A stretch of 27,356 bases of DNA from GCA-2686265 sp036010965. Its GTDB lineage: Bacteria; Planctomycetota; UBA1135; GCA-002686595. The DNA is taken from NCBI GenBank assembly GCA_036010965.1, contig DASCMO010000146.1, positions 1 through 27,356 of the forward strand. The letters are read 5' to 3'. The notes beneath the pieces were generated by a model. It saw only the letters and a list, made by a program, of their open reading frames with translations, was not told the DNA's origin and ran no database searches. The translations under genes and the position numbers were made by a program. Below, one piece after another: positions 16,037 through 23,470 of this stretch (its first letter is position 1; each line of letters starts with the position of its first letter).

Positions 16037-17137
16037 TCAGTCCAGGCGCTCGTAGACTTCCACCATGCGCTCCATGCGGCGGCGAAAGTCGAACTCGGCT
16101 CGCACGCGCTCGCGGGCGGCGCGCGCCAGCCGCGCGCGCAGGGCGGGGTCGCGCGCGAGGCGCGCGAGGCCCTCGGCCAGTCTCGCCGCCGAGCCCGGCT
16201 CGACGAGCAGGGCGTCGACGCCGTCCGTGGCGAAGGCGCTCATGCCCCCTGCGCGCGTGGCGACCACCGGCACTTCCATCGACATCGCCTCCAGCACGAC
16301 GTTCGGCAGGCCCTCGCGCAGGCTCGAGAGACAGAAGAGGTCGAAGCCCTCGAAGAGCGCGCGCGTGTCGCTCTCAAATCCCGCCAGGCGGAAGCGCTCG
16401 GGCTCGGCCGTGGCGGCCATGCGCTGCTCGAGCTGCCCCCGCAGGTGTCCCTCGCCGGCGATCGAGAGCTCTACGTCCAGGCCCTCGGCGATCAGCTGCT
16501 CGACGGCCTCGATCAAGAGGGAAAAGCCCTTCTCCTCGGAGAGCCGCCCGACGGCGCCGATCCGCAGGCGCCCGCTCGCCCGCGCCGGCTCGCGGCGCGT
16601 GAAGGCCTCGGTGTCGATGGCGTTCTCGATCAAGTGCAGGCGCTCGGCGGCCACTCCCAGATCGGCGCAGCGCTCGTACAGGTCGCGCGAGACGCAGACG
16701 ACCTGGTCATGGCGCCGCAGGGCCCAGCGATCGACGGCGTGGTAGAGCGGCGTCTTCCAGGTGTGGCGCACCCATCCGTGCACGGTCGTGACCAGCCCCA
16801 GCCCCAGGCGCCGGCGCAGCAGGACGCCATAGAGGTTGGATTTGTAGTCGTGGCCGTGCCAGATGCGCACGCCGCGCTCGCGGCAGAGGTCGGCCAGGCG
16901 TCCCAGGGCGCGCGGAGAGACGGGCAGGCGCTCGGGGATGCCGGTCAGAGGGCAGCGCGCCTCGCGCGCGCGCTCCTCGAGGATGGCGAAGCCGGGGTCG
17001 CCGGGCGGATGCAGCACGGCCACCTCGGCCTCGAAGTCGGTGCCGGCGAGAAAGCGCGGCGAGTGCACGATCGTCTTTTCCGGCCCGCCTCCGGCGCCGG
17101 TCGTGATGCGCACGTGGAGCACACTCCTTTGCGCCAT
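16037..17137 (-). CDS. GT4-family glycosyltransferase
   Basis: A 366-residue GT-B fold retaining glycosyltransferase. The N-terminal domain begins VLHVRITTGAGGGPEKTI (acceptor-side Gly loop) and contains IWHGHDYKSNLYG and TTVHGWVRHTWKTPLYHAVDRW. The C-terminal nucleotide-sugar domain has RIGAVGRLSEEKGFSLLIEAV, ELSIAGEGHLRGQLE, VRLAGFESD-like FRLAGFESDTRALFEGFDLFCLSS, and the E-x7-E motif in REGLPNVVLEAMSMEVPVVAT. It probably adds a sugar to a lipid-linked or small acceptor at the inner face of the membrane; no TM segment is seen. The start lies 3 nt after the stop of the class I/II aminotransferase, so the two are co-expressed. Donor and acceptor cannot be told from sequence. Confidence 0.92.
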   Translation of the reverse strand: MAQRSVLHVRITTGAGGGPEKTIVHSPRFLAGTDFEAEVAVLHPPGDPGFAILEERAREARCPLTGIPERLPVSPRALGRLADLCRERGVRIWHGHDYKSNLYGVLLRRRLGLGLVTTVHGWVRHTWKTPLYHAVDRWALRRHDQVVCVSRDLYERCADLGVAAERLHLIENAIDTEAFTRREPARASGRLRIGAVGRLSEEKGFSLLIEAVEQLIAEGLDVELSIAGEGHLRGQLEQRMAATAEPERFRLAGFESDTRALFEGFDLFCLSSLREGLPNVVLEAMSMEVPVVATRAGGMSAFATDGVDALLVEPGSAARLAEGLARLARDPALRARLARAARERVRAEFDFRRRMERMVEVYERLD

Positions 17138-17140
17138 GGA

Positions 17141-18250
17141 TCAGGGCGCTTCCCGAAAGGCGCGGATGCCCCGGTCCAGGAGTTGCAGGCCCTCCGTCAG
17201 GGTCTCCGAGGGGACGCCGCAGCCGACCCGCAGGTGGCCGGGGAGGCCGAAGAACTCGCCGGGGACCACATCCACCTGCCAGTCGCGCTGGAGGAACTGC
17301 ACCAGGGTTGCCGTGTCCTCGACGCCGACGACGCGTGGGAAGGCGATGATGCCGTGCTCGGGGACGACGGTCTCGATGCCGGCGGTCTCGCTCAGCCAGC
17401 GCGCCCAGGCCGGGCGGCTTTCTTGCTCGATCCGCCGCAGGGGCTGCAGGAGCTCGGGGAGGTGCTCGAGAGCGCGTGCCCCCGCCCGCAGGGAAACCGT
17501 CGGCGGGTCCACGTAGGCCAGGTACGACATGTCGACCAGGTGCGCCATCTCGTCGGTCAGTCCCTCGCCCAGGACCAGCCAGCCGATGCGCAGGGGACCG
17601 AGGCCGTAGGCCTTCGTGAGGCTGCCGATCGAGATCGCGTTGGGCGCCAGGGCGAAGGCGTGTGAACGCGCGTCCGGCGGCAGGTACTCCGTGTAGACCT
17701 CGCAGCTGACCAGGACGCCCCCGGCGCGCCCCGCCTCGTCGGCCAGGCCGCGCACGCGCTCGGGCTCCATCAGCGCGCCCGTGGGGTTGTTGGGGTTGGT
17801 CAGGAAGAGGTGTCCGGGTCCCTCGGCGCCCGCCAGGCGTGCACGGACCTCGGCTGGATCGACCGTCCAGCCGTGCTCCGGCCGGCGGCGCACGAGAGCC
17901 AGCTCGGCCCCCAGGTAGGCCGGCAGGGCACGGAAGGGCTCGTAGGAGGGCACATCGGCCACGACGCGCGTTCCGGGGCGGAAATAGCGCAGGGCGCACA
18001 GGTGCATGGCGGCGGAGGCGCCGGGGGTGACGAGGACCCGGGCCGGATCGACCGCCAGGAGCTCGCCGATGCGTTCGGCGAGCTCGGGCATGGCTTCCGC
18101 CGTGGGGGCGGTGAGGTCCACGCCGAGTCCCTCGAAGAGGTCCGTGTCCGGGGCTGGCATGCCGGACTGCGAGAGGCAGTACGGCGATTTCCAGGACTCC
18201 GTGTGGGCCCAGAACATGTAGGGAAACCGAAATCGTTCGCGCTGGCTCAT
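17141..18250 (-). CDS. Class I/II PLP aminotransferase-like protein with an altered PLP site
   Basis: A 369-residue fold-type I enzyme. Recognisable parts: VTPGASAAMHLCALRYF (PLP phosphate/ring region), NPNNPTG (152-158), SIGSLTKAYGLGPLRIGWLV with the Schiff-base lysine K213 and R221, and a C-terminal HLRVGCGVP holding the likely carboxylate-binding Arg. One key residue is odd. The usual D-E-V-Y motif, whose Asp contacts the PLP pyridine nitrogen, reads SCEVYTEY, with Cys (C183, codon TGC) in the Asp position. ATG 18250 is preferred over the longer frame because it fits the family N-terminus (RFPYMFWAH). TAGCCT at 18282-18277 could be the -10. It is followed 3 nt later by a GT4 gene. The substrate is unknown. 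Confidence 0.88.
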   Translation of the reverse strand: MSQRERFRFPYMFWAHTESWKSPYCLSQSGMPAPDTDLFEGLGVDLTAPTAEAMPELAERIGELLAVDPARVLVTPGASAAMHLCALRYFRPGTRVVADVPSYEPFRALPAYLGAELALVRRRPEHGWTVDPAEVRARLAGAEGPGHLFLTNPNNPTGALMEPERVRGLADEAGRAGGVLVSCEVYTEYLPPDARSHAFALAPNAISIGSLTKAYGLGPLRIGWLVLGEGLTDEMAHLVDMSYLAYVDPPTVSLRAGARALEHLPELLQPLRRIEQESRPAWARWLSETAGIETVVPEHGIIAFPRVVGVEDTATLVQFLQRDWQVDVVPGEFFGLPGHLRVGCGVPSETLTEGLQLLDRGIRAFREAP

Positions 18251-18350
18251 CAGGCGGTCCCGCCACCGTCGCGGCGAGGCTACCAGTGTGCCGATTCGAA
18301 GCGCGCAGTGCATGGATCCGCCTCACCCGAGCGCCGCACAATCCCGGATC

Positions 18351-18385
18351 CCGTTCTGGAACGGCCCTCTCCCAGGGGCTAGCCT
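18351..18385 (+). promoter_or_regulatory. Palindrome overlapping a putative promoter of the SH3-domain gene
   Basis: CCGTTC-TG-GAACGG (18351-18364) is a perfect dyad. It covers the expected -35 position of a TAGCCT -10 box (18380-18385; 17 nt from TGGAAC). The box ends 7 nt before an in-frame ATG at 18393, but the GTG at 18492 is the better start. The palindrome could be an operator. Confidence 0.35.
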
Positions 18386-18491
18386 GCCCTCGATGGTCGC
18401 CAGCCCACCGGGCGCGGCACACCTCGCGGGGTCTGCCCGCGATGGAGTCGGAGGGGTCTCAGTCCGAGGTCAGTCAGAGAGGGAGCACAGC

Positions 18492-19670
18492 GTGAATTAC
18501 ATCAATAGAAGCGGCGGAACTCTGGCGGCGGTCTGCGCCGTGCTTGCGATGGGAGCGATCCCGAGCGCGGGAGCGACGGCAACTCAGGATCCCGTCGCCT
18601 ACCTGCTGGTTGGCGCCGAGGGCGCGAAGATCCTGAACTTCCCCGACAAGAAGGGGCTCGTCGTGTGGGAGGCGGCTCCCGACTCGCTCCTGGCCCTCTT
18701 TGGGGACGCGGGCGGCAGTGAGTACGTAAAGGTCGGCGTGCCCGGCGGGGTCAAGGTCTGGATCTACGGTAGTTACCTCGAGCCGACCGAGCGTTCGGGC
18801 TGGCTCGCCCTGAACGAGAACCGTGTTCAGATGCGTCCGGTCCCTTCCAGCGGCTCCGAGAGCTATCCGATCGGGAAGCTCTCGAAGGGCGAGCGCGTAC
18901 GACTGATCGGGCGCGCCGATGAGGCCAAGCCCTGGGAGGAGGATTGGATCCAGGTCTGGTCGCCGCCCGGCACGCGGGCTTGGGTGGCCGTGAAGGAGAC
19001 CGGTCCCCTGCCGACGGGTGCCGACGGCGCGGCCCTGTGGGGCGCCGCCGTGGACGGGGCGCTGGGGACCACCCAGCCCGCCGAGCCCACCGGCGCGAGC
19101 GGCGCCGAGACCGCCGAGGTAGGTTCGGCCGCGGCGGCGATGACTCAGGCCGAGGCCCTGATGGCGCGCTTCGAGACCGAGGATCCGCCCCAGATCGTCG
19201 ACGTGCGCGCCGCCTACCTGGCGGTGCTGGCCCTGGACCCGGACGCGCCGACGCGTCATCTCGTGAACATTCAGCTCGACCAGCTCGACCTGCGCGAGCA
19301 GTTTCTGGTGGCGCGCGCTGAGCTGCAGCGCGAGCGGGAGCGGCGCGAGGAGTTGCGCGTCTCCCTGGAGGAGGAGCTGCGCACGGCGAACCGTCGCAAG
19401 GATCCCTTGCTGGGTCGTTTTCATGCGCGCGGCTGGCTGGAGCGCTTCGACGTACCTGGCTCCGATCCCTCCTACCGCCTGCGCTGGTCGGGCCGGTTGG
19501 GCGCGCAGATCGTGTGCACCAGCGGGCGCTACGACCTTGACCTGTTCGTCGGCTACGAGATCGGAACCCGTGGTCTCGACCTGCAGCCGGTGATCGCGGG
19601 CGGTCGCAGCCTGCCCCGCATCGACATCGGCCGCATCGAGGTCCTCTCTGGTCGGGGGGCGGTCCGCTGA
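18492..19670 (+). CDS. Exported protein with two SH3-like domains and a coiled-coil
   Basis: A 392-residue protein from GTG 18492. A signal peptide (RSGGTLAAVCAVLAMGAIPSAGA) starts there, and GAGGGAG 8-12 nt upstream is a good SD. Two bacterial SH3-type (SH3b) domains follow: about residues 28-90 (AKILNFPDKKGLVVWEA ... GVKVWIYGSYLEP) and 95-165 (NRVQMRPVPSSGSE ... IQVWSPPGTRAWVAV). A Pro/Ala-rich linker, a Glu/Arg-rich probable coiled-coil (REQFLVARAELQRERERREE, about 275-305) and a C-terminal beta domain (YRLRWSGRLGAQIVCTSGRYDLDLF) complete it. SH3b domains in exported proteins often bind peptidoglycan, so envelope association is likely. An in-frame ATG at 18393 would add 33 residues with poorer codon use. 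The stop is 2 nt from a tiny Cys-rich ORF. Confidence 0.8.
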   Translation: MNYINRSGGTLAAVCAVLAMGAIPSAGATATQDPVAYLLVGAEGAKILNFPDKKGLVVWEAAPDSLLALFGDAGGSEYVKVGVPGGVKVWIYGSYLEPTERSGWLALNENRVQMRPVPSSGSESYPIGKLSKGERVRLIGRADEAKPWEEDWIQVWSPPGTRAWVAVKETGPLPTGADGAALWGAAVDGALGTTQPAEPTGASGAETAEVGSAAAAMTQAEALMARFETEDPPQIVDVRAAYLAVLALDPDAPTRHLVNIQLDQLDLREQFLVARAELQRERERREELRVSLEEELRTANRRKDPLLGRFHARGWLERFDVPGSDPSYRLRWSGRLGAQIVCTSGRYDLDLFVGYEIGTRGLDLQPVIAGGRSLPRIDIGRIEVLSGRGAVR

Positions 19671-19672
19671 CC

Positions 19673-19825
19673 TTGCGGCAGTCGGTCGCGGCCTTCCTGC
19701 GGCGCTTCCTGGCCCTGGGGGGGAGCAGTTTTCTCTGCGACGACTGCAAGTACAACTACGGCAGCGTCTGCACCCGCCCCGAGCGCCCCAACGCCCGCCG
19801 CTGCCCGGACCACGTGCGGCGCTGA
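19673..19825 (+). CDS. 50-residue four-Cys protein (possible zinc ribbon)
   Basis: Starting 2 nt after the SH3-protein stop, a frame encodes a basic, hydrophobic N-terminal helix (RQSVAAFLRRFLALGG) and then FLCDDCKYNYGSVCTRPERP and NARRCPDHVRR. Four cysteines (C22, C25, C33, C44) are spaced CxxC-x7-C-x10-C, a plausible small metal site. Codon choice is GC3-rich as in the neighbours, and the residue pattern is far from random translation. The start is uncertain. TTG 19673 is the only NTG other than CTG 19667, and a run of G at 19654-19659 could serve as SD. Coupling to the gene ahead is likely. I have a faint memory of similar short proteins in planctomycetes; no function is known to me. Confidence 0.6.
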   Translation: MRQSVAAFLRRFLALGGSSFLCDDCKYNYGSVCTRPERPNARRCPDHVRR

Positions 19826-19837
19826 CGCGGGCGGGCG

Positions 19838-19985
19838 CTAGGGCGCGATCTCCCTGGCGGGGCGCACGCCGAGGGTCACGCTGCGGATGCCGGGAGCGCT
19901 GTGGTAGCTGTACGCTGTGCGAACGCTGGCGGCGGGCTCGAAGAAGCTCCCGCCGCGCACCATGGCCTCCGCGCTGCCGGCCCTA
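19838..19985 (-). pseudogene. Remnant: C-terminal ~45 residues of an FGE/SUMF1-family protein
   Basis: On the minus strand a frame reads GSAEAMVRGGSFFEP, then AASVRTAYSYHSAPGIRSV and TLGVRPAREIAP before a TAG (19840-19838). This matches the C-terminal signature of formylglycine-generating-enzyme (sulfatase-modifying factor) proteins: V-x-RGGS-[WF], then R-x-A, then P-x-x-R, then G-[FV]-R-x-A-R. Nothing of the upstream ~200 residues is present; instead the tgt stop (20020-20018) lies 33 nt before the recognisable part. It is in the same frame as tgt, probably by chance. It appears to be the tail of a gene lost by rearrangement. ATG 19963 would give a 41-residue peptide, unlikely to work alone. 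Convergent with the four-Cys ORF (12-nt gap). Confidence 0.65.
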
Positions 19986-20017
19986 CCTTGCAGGCAGGGG
20001 CGCTGCTTGGGGAAAGC

Positions 20018-21184
20018 TCAGTCGCCCGCGCGCGCCTGTTCGGCGGTGACGCGGCGCGACATCGGGCCGACGCACTCCTCGCGCAGGGCGGCGAAGCGGC
20101 CGGTGGCGATGGCCTCGCGGATGCGCTCGAAGAGGGAGTGGAAGACGCGCAGGTTGTGGAGGCTCAACAGCGTCGCCGCGAGCATCTCGTCGGTAGTGCA
20201 CAGGTGGCGCAGGGTGCCGCGGTTGAAGGAGGTGCAGGCCACGCAGTCGCAAGCCGGGTCGAGGGGCGCGGGGTCGAGGGCGAAGCCGCGGTTGCGCAGG
20301 TTGAGGCGGCCGAAGCTGGTGAAGACCGTGTGGTTGCGCGCGTTGCGCGTGGGGGTCACGCAGTCGAAGAGATCGAAACCCAAGGCCACCGCATCGAAGA
20401 AGTCGCGCGGCGTCCCGACCCCCATCAGGTAGCGCGGCCGGTCCGCCGGCAGGCGCGGACCCGTGGCGGACATGGCCGTCCACATCGCCTCGCGCTCCTC
20501 GCCCAGGCTGATCCCGCCCACCGCATAACCCGCCAGGTCGTGAGCGCAGACCGCCTCGAGCGAAGCCTGACGCAAGTCGTCGAAGGCGCCGCCCTGGACG
20601 ATGCCGAAGAGGGCCTGGCCGCTGTCGAGGCCACCGAGCTCCCGGTGGCGCGCGACAGAGCGCTCGAGCCAGCGGTGCGTGCGGTCGGTGGCGTCGACCA
20701 CCTCGTCGCGCTCACCCGGCCGGGCCGGGCAGTGGTCGAAGGCCATCGCCACGTCGGCGCCAAGGGCGCGCTGGATGTCGACCGCGCCCTCGGGTGTCAT
20801 GCGCACCCGCGCACCGTCGACCGACGAGCGAAAGTCGACTCCGCCTTCGTCCACGCGACACAGGTCGCTCATCGAGAATACCTGGAAACCGCCTGAATCC
20901 GTCAGGATCGGGCCGTCCCAGGCCATCATGCGGTGCAGGCCGCCGAGGGCCGCCACGGTCTCCTCTCCCGGCCGCAGGTGGAGGTGGTAGGTGTTGGCCA
21001 GGACCATCTGCGTGCCCACCCGGAGCAGGTCGGCGGGCAGCACACCCTTGACCGTCGCGCGCGTCCCGACCGGCATGAAAGCCGGGGTCTCGACCGCGCC
21101 GTGAGGCGTGTGGAAGCGCCCGCGGCGCGCGTCGCTCTGCTGACAGGCGGCGAGCTGTTCGAAGTGGAAGGGCGCGCCGCTCAT
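20018..21184 (-). CDS. tgt: tRNA-guanine transglycosylase (queuosine pathway)
   Basis: A 388-residue enzyme that exchanges G34 of the GUN-anticodon tRNAs (Asp, Asn, His, Tyr) for preQ1. Signatures are complete: TPAFMPVGTRATVKGV, ANTYHLHLRPG, LTDSGGFQVFSM with D96, FGIVQGG, GYAVGGISLGE, YLMGVGTP, the nucleophile D274 in LFDCVTPTRNARN, and the zinc site C312/C314/C317/H343 (CDCVAC ... LSLHNL). ATG 21184 overlaps the stop of the SpoIID-like gene by 4 nt (ATGA), which sets the start; the upstream extension of the frame is shadow. The gene order ruvB-spoIID-tgt resembles the ruvB-queA-tgt clusters of many bacteria, but queA is missing here. Confidence 0.96.
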   Translation of the reverse strand: MSGAPFHFEQLAACQQSDARRGRFHTPHGAVETPAFMPVGTRATVKGVLPADLLRVGTQMVLANTYHLHLRPGEETVAALGGLHRMMAWDGPILTDSGGFQVFSMSDLCRVDEGGVDFRSSVDGARVRMTPEGAVDIQRALGADVAMAFDHCPARPGERDEVVDATDRTHRWLERSVARHRELGGLDSGQALFGIVQGGAFDDLRQASLEAVCAHDLAGYAVGGISLGEEREAMWTAMSATGPRLPADRPRYLMGVGTPRDFFDAVALGFDLFDCVTPTRNARNHTVFTSFGRLNLRNRGFALDPAPLDPACDCVACTSFNRGTLRHLCTTDEMLAATLLSLHNLRVFHSLFERIREAIATGRFAALREECVGPMSRRVTAEQARAGD

Positions 21185-22356
21185 CGCCCGAGGGACTCGA
21201 TCGCCGTACCCGGATAGTAATGGGCGAGGATGCGCTCGAAGCTCCAGCCCATGCGCGCGTAGCCCCGCGCCCCCTCCTGGCACAGGCCGACCCCGTGACC
21301 GCGCCCGCGGCCTTCGAAGTGCAGCCCGCCGCTGATCGGACGACCCGGCGGAGGCCAGGTGCGCAGGGCTCCCGCGCTCAGGAGACGGTCTGAGCCCAGG
21401 ATGCGGCGCAGCTCGCCGAGCTCCACCGTGCGCCGACGAAGCGAGCCGGCCAGAGCCACTGAGAGCCAGCGGCCCGCGGAGTCCAGGCGCTCGGGGACCA
21501 GGCTCACCAGGCGCTCGCCGAGCTTGAGTTCGGCGGCCAGTCGCGCGAGGTCGGCGGGGGTGGCGGTCCACTCCCACAGGCTGCCCTCGGACCGCGCACA
21601 GGGAGCACAGTCCACGGCCACAGAGCCCGGCCCGACGGCTGCGGAGAACACGTCGCCCGTGCGCGCCGTGCTCCCGCCGCAAGCCGCGTGGTAGCGCGCG
21701 TCGAGCAGGTCCTCACCCCTGAAGAGCGCCAGGCGCCGCGTTGCGCGCACCGCGCGCTGCAAGCGCCGCGCGGCGTCGCGACCGCCCTCGCTGTCGTGGG
21801 GCAGGTGGCGGCCGAGGTAGACCTGATCGCGCACGTCGTCCCACAGGAAGCCGCCGGGTCCGCGGCGCAGCAGGGAAGCGACGGCGTAGGTGCGGGCGGC
21901 CACGGCTTGCGCCTCGAGCTCAGCGGACTCGGCCGACCACAGCACCAGCTCCCCGGCGACGACCCCGGCGACGTACTCCTCCAGGCTGACGCGGTTCTCC
22001 ACCCGCAGGCCGCCGGCCGGGTGGGCGGCCACCCACAGCTGGCCGGGATAAGCCGTGGCGTCGAGGGTCAGCACGCCGTCTGAAGTCGCGGGCGCGAGGC
22101 GGAACTCGCGCGCGAGGCGTCCGTCACCGCGACGCACCAGCTCGCCGACGCGCTCGAACTCGAGCGGGCCGCCGCGCACGCCGTGCACCGTCAGCGCGCG
22201 TCCTCCGTCGAGGGCCGCGAGGCGCACACGCAGGACCTCCGGCGCCCGCGGCCGGCCGGTCGCGGGCAGGCTGGCGGTGGTGGGGGAGGGAAAACTGGAG
22301 CGACAGGCACCCAGAGCGGCGGCCGCGAGCAGCACGATCGCGACGCGCGGCGCCAA
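21181..22356 (-). CDS. SpoIID/LytB-domain lipoprotein (peptidoglycan-acting)
   Basis: A protein of 391 residues if started at TTG 22356. It then opens with a lipoprotein signal (APRVAIVLLAAAALGAC), giving a lipid-anchored Cys at about residue 18. The SpoIID/LytB core follows: RVENRVSLEEYVAGVVAGEL (the Glu in AGEL matches the catalytic Glu of SpoIID), LEAQAVAARTYAVASLL, a D-x-Y segment (DDVRDQVYLG), RYHAACGGSTA, and the end motif FEGRGRGHGVGLCQEGARGYA. SpoIID cleaves glycan strands that lack stem peptides, while LytB-type relatives stimulate amidases. Here it is most likely a vegetative cell-wall enzyme, not a sporulation factor. A TTG at 22440 would overlap ruvB by 64 nt and add an Arg-rich tail; I reject it. 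The stop overlaps tgt by 4 nt. Confidence 0.88.
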   Translation of the reverse strand: MAPRVAIVLLAAAALGACRSSFPSPTTASLPATGRPRAPEVLRVRLAALDGGRALTVHGVRGGPLEFERVGELVRRGDGRLAREFRLAPATSDGVLTLDATAYPGQLWVAAHPAGGLRVENRVSLEEYVAGVVAGELVLWSAESAELEAQAVAARTYAVASLLRRGPGGFLWDDVRDQVYLGRHLPHDSEGGRDAARRLQRAVRATRRLALFRGEDLLDARYHAACGGSTARTGDVFSAAVGPGSVAVDCAPCARSEGSLWEWTATPADLARLAAELKLGERLVSLVPERLDSAGRWLSVALAGSLRRRTVELGELRRILGSDRLLSAGALRTWPPPGRPISGGLHFEGRGRGHGVGLCQEGARGYARMGWSFERILAHYYPGTAIESLGR

Positions 22357-22376
22357 GGCCGAGAACGGGAAGAGGG

Positions 22377-23432
22377 CTACTGGAACAACTCTCCCCCCCG
22401 CCCGCCGCCGGCGTCGGGATCGACGCCGATCGCCAGGCAACCCTCGGCGGTGACCATCCGTCCGCGGGCCGTCTTGCGCAGGAAGCCGCAGCGCAAGAGG
22501 TGGGGCTCGAAGACCTCCTCGATCGTGTCCTCGGACTCGCCCACCGCAGCGGCGATGGTCTTGATGCCCAGGGGCACGTCAGGGGTGCGCGCCAGGCACT
22601 CGAGGATTGAGCGGTCCATGGTCTCCAGGCCGTGCTCGTCGATGCCCATGCGCGAGAGGGCCTCCTCCGCCAGATCGGCGTCGATGCATGCGGCGCCCGA
22701 GACCTGGGCCAGGTCGCGCGCGCGGCGCAGGAAGCGGTTGGCGATGCGTGGGGTCCCGCGACTGCGGCGCGAGACGAGGTCGGCAGCGGAGGGGGCGAGG
22801 TCAATCCCGAGCAGGCCCGCCGAGCGTGTGAGCACCCGCTGCAACTCCTCGGGCGCGTAGGGCGCCAGGCGCTCGAAGAGCCCGAAGCGGCTGCGGAAGG
22901 GCGCCGACAGGAGGCCGTCGCGGGTCGTCGCGCCCACCAGGGTGAAGCGCTCGAGGGTCATGTGCATCACGCGCGCGTGAGGACCCTGGTCGAGGGTCAG
23001 GTCGACGTGGAAGTCCTCCATGGCCGTGTAGAGGTACTCCTCCACGGCCGCCGGAACGCGGTGGATCTCGTCGATGAAGAGCACGTCGCCGCGCTTCAGC
23101 TGAGTCAGGATCCCCACCAGATCCCGCGGCCGGTCGAGGGCCGGGCCCGTGGTGGAGTGCAGGGAGCCGCCGAGTTCGCGGGCCAGGATGCGCGCCAGGC
23201 TGGTCTTCCCCAGACCGGGAGAGCCCGTGAGCAGTACGTGATCGAGGACGTCGCCGCGCGCGCTCGCGGCCTCGATTCCCACCTGCAAGTTGCGCAGAGT
23301 CTGCTCCTGACCCACGAACTCGGCGAAGCTCGCGGGCCGTAGGGAGGCGTCTGCGTCCCGCTCGCCCACCTCCGCCGGGGCCGGGGCGTGCTCGAGGGCG
23401 CGCGGATCGAAGACGTGCTCGGAGGGGCTCAT
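22377..23432 (-). CDS. ruvB: Holliday junction branch-migration ATPase RuvB
   Basis: A 351-residue hexameric AAA+ motor that drives branch migration with RuvA. Signatures: LRPASFAEFVGQEQTLRNLQVGI, Walker A GSPGLGKTS (the common form is GPPGLGKT), TTGPALDRPRDLVGIL, Walker B VLFIDEIHR, the RuvB-specific beta-hairpin zone (FHVDLTLDQGPHARVMHM), sensor GATTRDGLLSAP, arginine finger FRSRFG, and SRGTPRIANRFLRRARD. The C-terminal winged helix (DVPLGIKTIAAAVGESEDTIEEVFEP, GFLRKTARGR) is present. ATG 23432 opens the ruvB-spoIID-tgt unit. TATGCT ends 9 nt upstream and TTCGCC sits 17 nt further, so the transcript may begin almost at the ATG. ruvA and ruvC are not adjacent. Confidence 0.96.
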   Translation of the reverse strand: MSPSEHVFDPRALEHAPAPAEVGERDADASLRPASFAEFVGQEQTLRNLQVGIEAASARGDVLDHVLLTGSPGLGKTSLARILARELGGSLHSTTGPALDRPRDLVGILTQLKRGDVLFIDEIHRVPAAVEEYLYTAMEDFHVDLTLDQGPHARVMHMTLERFTLVGATTRDGLLSAPFRSRFGLFERLAPYAPEELQRVLTRSAGLLGIDLAPSAADLVSRRSRGTPRIANRFLRRARDLAQVSGAACIDADLAEEALSRMGIDEHGLETMDRSILECLARTPDVPLGIKTIAAAVGESEDTIEEVFEPHLLRCGFLRKTARGRMVTAEGCLAIGVDPDAGGGRGGELFQ

Positions 23433-23441
23433 CGCTCGCCG

Positions 23442-23470
23442 AGCATATCCCGCGCGCGGCTCGCGGCGAA
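23442..23470 (-). promoter_or_regulatory. Putative ruvB promoter (TTCGCC-17-TATGCT) next to the start codon
   Basis: TATGCT (23447-23442) lies 9 nt before ATG 23432, and TTCGCC (23470-23465) lies 17 nt upstream of it. This leaves a very short or no leader. Confidence 0.4.
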
